DNA of 41,026 bases. It comes from Oscillospiraceae bacterium (GTDB taxonomy: Bacteria > Bacillota > Clostridia > Oscillospirales > CAG-272). Positions 31,184 to 37,770 of this stretch are shown one piece after another. Made by a program: the position numbers and the translations under genes. The DNA lies in assembly GCA_015064855.1 (NCBI GenBank), contig SVRK01000017.1, forward strand, positions 1 to 41,026, given 5' to 3'. The notes under the pieces were generated by a model, which worked only from the letters and a program-made list of their open reading frames with translations, had not been told where the DNA came from and did not search any database. Each line of letters begins with the position of its first letter. Position 1 is the first letter of the stretch.

Positions 31184-31888
31184 TTGGATATTTTCCTACT
31201 TATAATGGGTCCTATCTGTGCATATTTATTGTGCGGTGCTAACCCAGCTATAATAATTTCCAAGCTTGTATATAAAAAGGATATAAGAACTTGCGGAAGC
31301 GGAAATGCCGGCTTTACTAATTTCAAAAGAAATTTTGGACATAAATGGGCATGGTGGGTGCTTCTTTTCGACCTACTAAAGGCGGGAATAGTAATTGGAC
31401 TATTCTCAACCTTACTCGGATTTTTCTCGGGCTGGGACCCAAGCGTGCATTTCAGCACGGAAGCCTTTAAATTGGGCGCAGCACTTACAGGTCTTTTTGC
31501 AGTAATCGGACATTCATACCCAATTTACTATAAATTCAAGGGTGGCAAGGGCTTTTTAGTGTCGCTTTCACTCGTTTGGTTTATGGATTGGCGTGTGGGA
31601 CTTATCGTGCTCGCTGTATTTTTGGCGCTTTTGTTCACGGTTAAATATATGTCCCTGTCAGCAATTGCTTCAATGCTTATAGCACCAATAGTTCTTTGGA
31701 TTATGGAAATTTCAAAGGGCACTTGGAATCCTGTTGAAATATGGGCGGTTTCTCTATATACCGCATCCGTTCTTTTGATGGTTTGGCGTCATCACGAAAA
31801 TATAGGCAGACTCCTAACCGGAACTGAAAAGAAATTCAGCCTTTTCGGTAAAAATAGCAAGGTTGAACCTAATACACAAGAAAAGTAA
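31184..31888 (+). CDS. plsY: Acyl-phosphate:glycerol-3-phosphate acyltransferase PlsY
   Basis: The 234-residue membrane enzyme moves an acyl group from acyl-phosphate to glycerol-3-phosphate, the first step of phospholipid synthesis. PlsY motifs are present: G-S-G-N-A-G-F-T-N-F-K-R (motif 1), G-H-S-Y-P-I-Y-Y-K-F-K-G-G-K-G (motif 2), and a late H-H-E-N-I-G-R-L (motif 3). The start is a TTG at 31184 with AGAGGTG in front; the first ATG (31205) would remove part of the first helix. The lead C-A-N-P-A differs from the common G-S-I-P-F. Last gene of the operon; terminator at 31891-31917. Confidence 0.9.
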   Translation: MDIFLLIMGPICAYLLCGANPAIIISKLVYKKDIRTCGSGNAGFTNFKRNFGHKWAWWVLLFDLLKAGIVIGLFSTLLGFFSGWDPSVHFSTEAFKLGAALTGLFAVIGHSYPIYYKFKGGKGFLVSLSLVWFMDWRVGLIVLAVFLALLFTVKYMSLSAIASMLIAPIVLWIMEISKGTWNPVEIWAVSLYTASVLLMVWRHHENIGRLLTGTEKKFSLFGKNSKVEPNTQEK

Positions 31889-31890
31889 TA

Positions 31891-31917
31891 AAAAGCCCAC
31901 CAAGAGTGGGCTTTTTT
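31891..31917 (+). terminator. Terminator of the fak-plsY operon
   Basis: AAAAGCCCAC / GTGGGCTTTT stem, 5-base loop and T-run. Confidence 0.88.
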
Positions 31918-31918
31918 C

Positions 31919-31947
31919 TTGCAATAAAATTCCATATATGATATAAT
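31919..31947 (+). promoter_or_regulatory. Promoter of the Cys/His-repeat surface protein gene
   Basis: TTGCAA (31919-31924), 17 bases, TATAAT (31942-31947). The -35 box lies directly behind the preceding terminator. Confidence 0.7.
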
Positions 31948-31977
31948 AATTCTAAAGTAAACTTTATGGAGAGGCAA

Positions 31978-32799
31978 ATGAAACTTAAAGGAAGTCTATT
32001 AATTACGCTTTTAGTAACGCTTTTTTGCATTGTTGCGTTTTCTGTATGTGCACAGGCGAGCGATATAAGATATGAATATAGCACAGACAACCCAAATTAT
32101 CACAATATTATAGTAAACGGTCAAATTGTGGGAAATCAGCCACATAGGGCAGAAATAGATGCAACCTGTATGACACTTGCAGTTTGTCACGACTGCAAGG
32201 CGCAGTTTGGCGATTATGCACCTCACGACTTTATGGCTCCAACCTGTACTAATCCTAAAACGTGTACAGTTTGCGATTACCAGGAGGGAGAGCCAATTTC
32301 TCATAGCGGTGGTCAGGCTGAATGTATGGCGCAAGCAAAATGCGATTATTGTGGGGCAGAATATGGTGACCCGTTAGGACACACGGGTGGAGAAGCCACA
32401 TGTACTAAAAAAGCAGAATGTGAGCGTTGTGGTGAAGCTTATGGGGACACCTTGCCACACGAGGGCGGAGAGGCAACCTGTATAAGCGGAGCAATCTGCA
32501 CCTTTTGTAATAATGCATATGGTGAGCTTAGTGACCACGTAGTAAGTACGGAGTGGACGTGCGAAAAGGAATTCCACTATAATAAGTGCGAAACCGAAGG
32601 CTGTGACGGAGTATTTAACGATGCCGACCACGACGACGAAAACGGTGACGGCAAATGCGACGTCTGCGACTATAAATATAAATTAAGCCAAACTGAAAAA
32701 ACCGTAATAATAGTTAGCTCCGTGCTTGGCGGATTAGTCCTTGCAGGAGCAATCACCGTTATCATTATACTAATAGTTAAAAAGAAAAAGCAAAAATAA
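31978..32799 (+). CDS. Membrane-anchored Cys/His-repeat surface protein
   Basis: The 273-residue protein has a cleavable signal (about 1-28, ending A-Q-A-S) and no lipobox. Five spaced units follow (about 50-190), each with G-G-E-A-T-C, C-x2-C(-G) and a trailing G-H/P-H. Then come a D-H-D-D-E-N-G-D-G-K-C-D-V-C-D segment, a C-terminal membrane helix (about 238-265) and a basic stop (K-K-K-K-Q-K). The units are of the same kind as in the proteins at 5856 and 21907. I choose ATG 31978 because GGAGAGG lies just upstream. Metal or redox function is possible, not shown. Confidence 0.72.
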   Translation: MKLKGSLLITLLVTLFCIVAFSVCAQASDIRYEYSTDNPNYHNIIVNGQIVGNQPHRAEIDATCMTLAVCHDCKAQFGDYAPHDFMAPTCTNPKTCTVCDYQEGEPISHSGGQAECMAQAKCDYCGAEYGDPLGHTGGEATCTKKAECERCGEAYGDTLPHEGGEATCISGAICTFCNNAYGELSDHVVSTEWTCEKEFHYNKCETEGCDGVFNDADHDDENGDGKCDVCDYKYKLSQTEKTVIIVSSVLGGLVLAGAITVIIILIVKKKKQK

Positions 32800-32800
32800 A

Positions 32801-32826
32801 GAGATGGTTTAAGCCATCTCTTTTTA
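32801..32826. terminator. Bidirectional terminator
   Basis: AGAGATGG / CCATCTCT stem flanked by A- and T-runs between convergent genes. Confidence 0.8.
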
Positions 32827-32828
32827 CT

Positions 32829-33440
32829 TTATAAGCTACTATAATCAATTTTCCTATCTTTAAAATAGTACTCGCGGTCGTGGTCGTTTATTTCACGGAG
32901 TACACGGCAAGGGTTGCCAACTGCGACAACGCCTGATTGGATATCCTTTGTCACGATACTGCCAGCCCCTATTACTGTGTTGTCTCCTATTGTAACGCCC
33001 GGTAGCACAACAACTCCAGCCCCAAGCCAACAGTTTTTGCCAATGTGGATTGGCATATTAAATTGATATGCCTTTTCGCGGAGCTCAGGCAAAATCGGAT
33101 GTCCTGCGGTTGCCAAAACAACGTTTGGACCAATCAATGTGTAATCTCCAACGTAAATATGCGTGTCGTCAACCAAGGTCAGATTAAAATTTGCATAAAC
33201 GAACTTACCAAAGTGCGTGTGGTGTCCGCCCCAGTTAGAGTGGAGAGGAGGCTCTATATAACAGCCCTCGCCAATCTCGGCAAACATTTCCTTTAGCATT
33301 TTTTCGCGTTTATCAAGCTCTGTTGGGCGAGTTAGGTTGAAATCGTATTGCTTGTCAAGACAGGCAAGCTGCTCCTTCATAATTTCATCGCCACTCGGAT
33401 AGTAAATCTCACCCGAGTGCAGTTTTTCCTTGTCAGTCAT
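32829..33440 (-). CDS. LacA/Maa-type sugar O-acetyltransferase
   Basis: The 203-residue protein is a left-handed beta-helix acetyltransferase. It has the N-terminal Mac domain (residues 5-55), the catalytic His in A-T-A-G-H-P, hexapeptide turns (V-V-L-P-G-V-T-I-G-D-N-T-V-I-G-A-G-S-I-V) and the end G-N-P-C-R-V-L-R. It transfers acetyl from acetyl-CoA to a sugar in the cytoplasm; galactoside, maltose or another sugar are all possible. Its start overlaps the stop of the preceding minus-strand gene (TAATG). Last in the operon with the GH2 gene, which suggests glycoside metabolism. Confidence 0.9.
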   Translation of the reverse strand: MTDKEKLHSGEIYYPSGDEIMKEQLACLDKQYDFNLTRPTELDKREKMLKEMFAEIGEGCYIEPPLHSNWGGHHTHFGKFVYANFNLTLVDDTHIYVGDYTLIGPNVVLATAGHPILPELREKAYQFNMPIHIGKNCWLGAGVVVLPGVTIGDNTVIGAGSIVTKDIQSGVVAVGNPCRVLREINDHDREYYFKDRKIDYSSL

Positions 33441-33823
33441 TATTTGCCTCCAAAAATACCCTTAATTTTGCGCCAAAGCTTCTTAAAAAATGGTTGATTT
33501 CTTAAATCCGAAAGTTTAGTCAAAGGGTCTTTCTCGTCCATTATTCTGTCATAAAAGTCACGTATCCAATCAATGTCCCTTTCTGTGCACAGGTGCATAT
33601 CTAGGGCATCAAGCTCATGTGCTAATTTGTTCCTTATATGGCGCATATGCTTTAAGGTCTTGTAGTCGCGCTCCCAGCCGTCAATTTGCCTTCGCTCCTT
33701 TTCGGGAGTGTTGTTCATATGCTCAATATAAAGGCTGACACCACGCCCAGAATCAAAGAACTCACGGCAGAGGGAATCAAGGCGCAAATATTCCTCTTGA
33801 AATCTAACGTTTATTTCAAGCAT
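33440..33823 (-). CDS. Small protein with a HEPN-like R-x4-H motif
   Basis: The 127-residue alpha-helical protein has M-R-H-I-R-N-K-L-A-H-E at 60-70; R64-x4-H69 is the layout of HEPN ribonuclease-type or minimal nucleotide-binding HEPN proteins. It ends with a basic hydrophobic tail (K-K-L-W-R-K-I-K-G-I-F). I choose the ATG at 33823, which overlaps the GH2 stop by 8 bases (ATGCTTGA); the open frame extends to 33925 only inside the GH2 gene. Whether it acts on RNA or is a structural HEPN relative cannot be told. Its tight coupling between two sugar enzymes is odd. Confidence 0.6.
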   Translation of the reverse strand: MLEINVRFQEEYLRLDSLCREFFDSGRGVSLYIEHMNNTPEKERRQIDGWERDYKTLKHMRHIRNKLAHELDALDMHLCTERDIDWIRDFYDRIMDEKDPLTKLSDLRNQPFFKKLWRKIKGIFGGK

Positions 33824-35543
33824 TTTCGTCCTTGAAACGGCCGTAAAGCTCCTTAACCTTAAAATAAGCAGCCTTTGGATTTCTGTATTCGTCAACAATA
33901 CCCTTGTTGTTGAAATAGCGGACACGGTTCATATTCATTTCAGGGGACGTTCTGATATTACAGAACTGCCAAATATATGTGCCACGAATATAGTCTGTAT
34001 TATGGAAGAGATTTAATGTGTAATCAAGCAAATCTCTTTGGTATTCCTCGCTCCAACGCACCTGGTCAAAGTGTGAATGAAAGCCGGCAAGTGCTGCCGC
34101 ACCGAATTCGCTTATGATAACAGGCTTATCACTCCAGCCTTGGCTTGCAAGTCTTTCTCTCAATTGCTCGATAAGTATCTCCCAAGCCTTCATAGTCTTT
34201 GGATAGCCGTTATAGTCATACCAGCCGTGGTAAAGGTTAATGCAAACGATATCGTCAAACTCCATGCTTGTATCTCCCAAAGGATTATGACAAGCGTGGG
34301 TAATCAAACGGTTTCCGCCACCGTTTCTTAATACCTCGCTATACTTTTTGGAAATATCGTATGTGCATTCCCAAGAGGTCCAAATTTCGTTGTGCATACC
34401 CCAAATTATAATAGATGGGTGGTTGTAATAGTCGCGCACCATTTCCTTGTGCATTTCAAGACCGCGGTTAACTACAACAGGGTCTTGGAGAGCCTTTTCA
34501 CCGAAGCCGCAGCCCCACATTGGAATTTCACTCCAGAAGAGAATACCCTTTTCATCAAGCATATCAAGAAAAATCTTTGAGTTTGGATAGTGTGAACCAC
34601 GGATTGTGTTGCAGTTCATATCAAGAATTAAGTCAATATCCTTTTTCATAAGCTTGGCAGGGAATGCAAAGCCCCAGTCGGGATGCTCCTCGTGACGGTT
34701 AACGCCTAAAAGCTCAATGCTTTTTCCGTTTAAGAGAATATTGTTGTCCTTAACCTCGATTTTTCTAAAGCCAACCTTGTCAATTAAGTCATCGGTTTCT
34801 GTTTTTGCAACTACTGTATATAACTTTGGTGAGCTTACGTCCCAAAGCTCAATATTGTCAATTACAACCTCGGGAGTTGAAAGGGCAGTTGTCTTACCAC
34901 TGTTTAGTGATACCTCGCCACTATAAATTTCAGCATCTCCAATAGTTACGGTCAAATTAGAGCTGCATTCTGTTGAGCTTGCGTTGTAAAGCTCAAGCTC
35001 TGCGTGTATCTTAACTGATTTTAAATCATCTGAAAGAGTATAAACAACGTGATTTTTAAGGATTGAGATTCCTTTGAGAGGTGAGAACGAAACCTCTCTT
35101 GCAATACCGCCGTAGTTAAACCAGTCTGTGTATCTTTGTGGGAAGGATTGCGCATCAAATGAGCTGTCTGCGCGTACTGTCACGGTGTGCATACCGGGCT
35201 CAAGGAAACAAATAAATCTAAAGGCTGTAAATGCTCCGTAGTGTTCACATACCCATTTGCCGTCAACCCAAACGTCTGCCTTTGTCATAACGCTTGCAAA
35301 TTCAAACAAAACATCCTGTGCCTCGGCAATTTCAAATTCCTTTTGATACCAAGCATTACCCTCGTAGTTTAAAAGTCTTAATTCGTTGTTCCAGCAGGAA
35401 GGAACGATTACTGTTTCGGACTCGTTAAGGCCGGTCCACCAGCATTCCTTTTCACCAACGTTATCAGGGTCAAGCTTGAATTTCCAAGCCCCATTTAAAT
35501 CCACGGTTTTTCTAACCTTGTGTTGATCAAATAATCTTTTCAT
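33816..35543 (-). CDS. Family GH2 glycoside hydrolase, beta-glucuronidase-like
   Basis: The 575-residue cytoplasmic enzyme (no signal peptide) has the GH2 order: sugar-binding jelly roll (about 10-155), Ig-like domain (about 160-260) and TIM barrel (about 265-570). The acid/base is Glu386 in W-G-M-H-N-E-I-W and the nucleophile Glu479 in I-S-E-F-G. N545-N-K547-G near the end matches the N-x-K motif that binds the carboxylate in beta-glucuronidases, which favours glucuronides over galactosides. No active-site loop insertion of note is visible. First gene of a three-gene minus-strand operon with promoter 35573-35601. Confidence 0.85.
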   Translation of the reverse strand: MKRLFDQHKVRKTVDLNGAWKFKLDPDNVGEKECWWTGLNESETVIVPSCWNNELRLLNYEGNAWYQKEFEIAEAQDVLFEFASVMTKADVWVDGKWVCEHYGAFTAFRFICFLEPGMHTVTVRADSSFDAQSFPQRYTDWFNYGGIAREVSFSPLKGISILKNHVVYTLSDDLKSVKIHAELELYNASSTECSSNLTVTIGDAEIYSGEVSLNSGKTTALSTPEVVIDNIELWDVSSPKLYTVVAKTETDDLIDKVGFRKIEVKDNNILLNGKSIELLGVNRHEEHPDWGFAFPAKLMKKDIDLILDMNCNTIRGSHYPNSKIFLDMLDEKGILFWSEIPMWGCGFGEKALQDPVVVNRGLEMHKEMVRDYYNHPSIIIWGMHNEIWTSWECTYDISKKYSEVLRNGGGNRLITHACHNPLGDTSMEFDDIVCINLYHGWYDYNGYPKTMKAWEILIEQLRERLASQGWSDKPVIISEFGAAALAGFHSHFDQVRWSEEYQRDLLDYTLNLFHNTDYIRGTYIWQFCNIRTSPEMNMNRVRYFNNKGIVDEYRNPKAAYFKVKELYGRFKDENA

Positions 35544-35572
35544 AAAATACCTCGAAAATATAGATTTATTTA

Positions 35573-35601
35573 ATTATAACACACAACAAAATATTATTCA
35601 A
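35573..35601 (-). promoter_or_regulatory. Promoter of the GH2 operon
   Basis: Minus strand TTGAAT (35596-35601), 17 bases, TATAAT (35573-35578), 30 bases before the start codon. Confidence 0.8.
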
Positions 35602-35683
35602 TATAAAAAGAATGGGAACGAGTATTTTTGTGTATCTTTTACCAAGAAAATGTACCTATAATCGCATTTTCACTCGATACACA

Positions 35684-35766
35684 ATCCCTCGTGATATTTT
35701 ACGAGAAATAAAAAGGGTAGCACTCACAAGGAGTACTACCTTTTATTTGGCGCGCCAAGAGGGATT
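35684..35766. repeat. Direct repeat S, copy 1 (terminator plus tRNA-Ser 3' end remnant)
   Basis: The unit starts AATCCCTCGTGATATTTTAC, contains the palindrome GGTAGCACTC/GAGTACTACC, and ends with a degraded tRNA 3' end in minus orientation (GGCGC...AGAGGGATT). It is about 95% identical to 35883-35966. Confidence 0.8.
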
Positions 35767-35778
35767 TCTCCTCTTGAA

Positions 35779-35863
35779 TTTTGCAAGACAGTGCGTGGAA
35801 AAATATTGTTTATGTCTTGCAAAATCCTTCGGTCAACGGCTAAAACCATTCCCCGAATGGTTT
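35779..35863. repeat. Two hairpins between the S repeats
   Basis: TTTTGCAAGACA (35779-35790) faces TGTCTTGCAAAA (35813-35824), a perfect 12-bp inverted repeat. AAACCATTC/GAATGGTTT (35843-35863) then forms a 9-bp hairpin that looks like a serine tRNA variable arm. Confidence 0.6.
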
Positions 35864-35890
35864 CTTAACGCCTGCGGTTCGAATCCCTCG
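35841..35890 (+). pseudogene. Plus-strand tRNA fragment (variable arm and T-arm)
   Basis: A variable-arm-like hairpin is followed by GGTTCGAATCCCTC (35876-35889), a T-arm. The acceptor strand is missing. The T-arm sequence is the exact inverse of that at 35959-35972 on the other strand. Confidence 0.5.
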
Positions 35891-35966
35891 TGATATTTTA
35901 CGAAAAATAAAAAGGGTAGCACTCACAAGGAGTACTACCTTTTTATTTGGCGCAGGAAGAGGGATT
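35883..35966. repeat. Direct repeat S, copy 2
   Basis: Copy of 35684-35766, offset by 199-200 bases. It contains the minus-strand terminator (GGTAGTACTC/GAGTGCTACC, then T-run) that follows the tRNA-Ser 3' half. Confidence 0.8.
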
Positions 35967-36003
35967 CGAACCCCCGTGCCGTTAGGCAAACGGTTTTCAA
36001 GAC
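35948..36003 (-). pseudogene. 3' half of tRNA-Ser(TGA)
   Basis: On the minus strand the sequence runs from the anticodon loop (CTTGAAA, TGA) through a variable arm (CCGTTTGCC...GGC) and T-arm to TTCCTGC-G-CCA. The matching 5' acceptor GCAGGAA and D-arm are not found anywhere up to 36434. A half starting at the anticodon loop is what remains at the far end of an element integrated into a tRNA gene. Confidence 0.75.
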
Positions 36004-36242
36004 TTTTTTAGAAATCCGACGTTAACGCAAAATAATCGAAAATAAAAGACAATAGAAAACGCTGAAAACCCAGACGTAGCAAGGGATTTCGGCGTTTTGT
36101 TATTCCCAAAATCCAAAACCGTAGACGGTGCAAGAATTTCCGCTTCTAAAACAATTTCTAAAGATTTTTTAGAAAAAGTTTTAGATAAATCCGCCCCGAC
36201 ACGCCCCGTGGCAAGCCACATTCTGTCCGCCAAATCCGCCAC
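36004..36242 (-). other. Sequence joined to the tRNA-Ser half; unrecognised
   Basis: Unrelated sequence follows the break point. A minus-strand open frame of 81 codons spans it (ATG at 36242) but has no visible ribosome binding site or recognisable domain. It could be the decayed end of an element. Confidence 0.4.
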
Positions 36243-36366
36243 AACGGATTAAGTTATTGACATCATTATACCATAAAGCAGCCGAGAGTTCAAGGAAAAG
36301 TGATTATATTCTTTCTTTCCGCCGTTGTTTTACGAAAAAAGTTTACATAAAAGAATATAATAATTA

Positions 36367-36395
36367 TTGACAGACGATATAACATTTGGTATAAT
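36367..36395 (+). promoter_or_regulatory. Promoter of the HTH-DUF3990 operon
   Basis: TTGACA (36367-36372), 17 bases, TATAAT (36390-36395). Half-sites ATATAAC (in the spacer) and GTTATAC (36412-36418) could serve the HTH protein as operator. Confidence 0.8.
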
Positions 36396-36434
36396 AAAAA
36401 TAATAAAACTTGTTATACAAAGCGGAGGCATAAA

Positions 36435-37298
36435 ATGCAAAAGCTAATCAAGAGTATAAGAGAATATTTGGGACTGAGCCAAGCCGACTTCGCCGAGAAG
36501 CTGGGCGTGACCTTTGCGACCATCAACCGTTGGGAAAACGGTCGCGCCATTCCCACGAAATTGGCGCAGGCAACCCTTTACGAATACTGCAAGGCGCAGG
36601 GCGTTCCCGTCTATCAGATGATCCTCGATAAGATCAAGAACGCAGCTGAGGAAATCGCACTTGAAGAAGGACGAATCCTGCTCTACCACGGTTCAAAGTC
36701 AGGTATCGTTGGCGACATCGCCCCCAAGAGCCGCGAGATGTGCGACTTCGGTAAGGGCTTTTATATGGGAACCGAACCCGGACAACCGCTGACTCTGATC
36801 TGCGATTTTGAGAAGTCCAAGTTCTACATTGTGTCGATTGATATGCGCGAGCTTGACTCTATTGAAATCAAAGCCGACCTCGACTGGGCAATGCTCGTTG
36901 CCTTCCACCGCGGCAGAATGGAACAGATCAAGGGCACGGCATTTTACGATAAATACAGCCAGCTTGATGCAGGCAAGGATCTCGTGATCGGAAGCATCGC
37001 AAATGACAGAATGTTCTATGTTCTGGACAACTTCTTCACTGGCGGCATTACCGATATGGCACTCGTCAATAGCCTGTCCGCGCTCAAACTCGGAAAGCAG
37101 TACGTAGCGACCACCGCAAAGGCATGTGCATCCGTTCGTGTGGAAAAGGAGCTCCCTATCTCCATGATGGAGCGCAGATTCCTTCAGGACGAGAGCGAAG
37201 CCAACAGACAGAAAGGCATCACACTTGCAAACGATATTTGCAAGAACTACCGCCGCGAAGGAAAGTTCTACGACGAGATACTTGACGAGGCGAAATAA
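36435..37298 (+). CDS. HTH_3-DUF3990 fusion, probable toxin-antitoxin component
   Basis: The 287-residue protein has an N-terminal XRE-type HTH (about 5-55; L-S-Q-A-D-F-A-E-K-L-G-V...T-I-N-R-W-E-N-G). A DUF3990 domain follows (about 80-215; L-Y-H-G-S-K, then F-G-K-G-F-Y-M-G-T). DUF3990 belongs to the ADP-ribosyltransferase-like superfamily; the H-G and G-x-G-F-Y pattern fits an NAD-binding site, but activity is inferred. Codons are clearly richer in G+C than in hsdR or the left side of the window, so transfer is likely. AGCGGAGG precedes the ATG. It is followed after 12 bases by a small partner gene. Confidence 0.8.
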   Translation: MQKLIKSIREYLGLSQADFAEKLGVTFATINRWENGRAIPTKLAQATLYEYCKAQGVPVYQMILDKIKNAAEEIALEEGRILLYHGSKSGIVGDIAPKSREMCDFGKGFYMGTEPGQPLTLICDFEKSKFYIVSIDMRELDSIEIKADLDWAMLVAFHRGRMEQIKGTAFYDKYSQLDAGKDLVIGSIANDRMFYVLDNFFTGGITDMALVNSLSALKLGKQYVATTAKACASVRVEKELPISMMERRFLQDESEANRQKGITLANDICKNYRREGKFYDEILDEAK

Positions 37299-37310
37299 TA
37301 GGAGGACACA

Positions 37311-37727
37311 ATGAACGAACTCCAACTGAAAATGTGTGATATACAAGGCAGACTTTTTGAGTTGTCAGGCGCGAATAGTTACGATAGCGTGACCTTCATC
37401 AAATCGTTTATGACAGGCGAAGTCGCCAAAGGACTTGATTCCAAGTTCAACCGCATGCAATGGGCTGGCGAAGAATATCTCCTCGCAGAGATCGCCGATA
37501 ACGCCGAACTTACAAAAGGCGGCACCGTGTACGATAAAGAGGTGCTCTATTGGGCAGGCTACCTCTACCGCTTCTGGCACTTCGCCACAGGCGAGGATAG
37601 CAAGGACATCTACCGCCAAGCCCCTGCCGAAACCATGAGCCGCAATTGGCTTATCTTCCATACCCTCGCCCCCGAAGTGGCAATCGAGGATCTGAAAGAG
37701 ATTTATAGGCAGAGGAATGGTAACTAA
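37311..37727 (+). CDS. Small partner protein of the HTH-DUF3990 gene
   Basis: The 138-residue soluble protein is acidic-aromatic (Y-W-A-G-Y-L-Y-R-F-W-H-F-A-T-G-E near 85-105, then S-R-N-W-L-I-F-H-T-L-A-P-E). I know this type only as a neighbour of DUF3990 genes and cannot name a family. It shares the high-G+C codon use and operon of the upstream gene, so it may be the cognate antitoxin or a co-factor. GGAGGA precedes the ATG. Confidence 0.65.
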   Translation: MNELQLKMCDIQGRLFELSGANSYDSVTFIKSFMTGEVAKGLDSKFNRMQWAGEEYLLAEIADNAELTKGGTVYDKEVLYWAGYLYRFWHFATGEDSKDIYRQAPAETMSRNWLIFHTLAPEVAIEDLKEIYRQRNGN

Positions 37728-37770
37728 TTATCGTTAAGAAAGACTTGTAGAAAATTGTAAGGAGATTCAT

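Noticed and set aside
33824..33925. Longer N-terminus for the HEPN-like protein
   Set aside because: The extension lies wholly within the GH2 coding region; the ATG at 33823 overlaps the GH2 stop as expected for coupled genes.
35612..35893. 93-codon plus-strand open frame
   Set aside because: It crosses repeat S, hairpins and tRNA fragments.
35948..36434. Intron-containing tRNA-Ser
   Set aside because: No 5' exon (GCAGGAA acceptor, D-arm) was found upstream, and no group I core elements were recognised.
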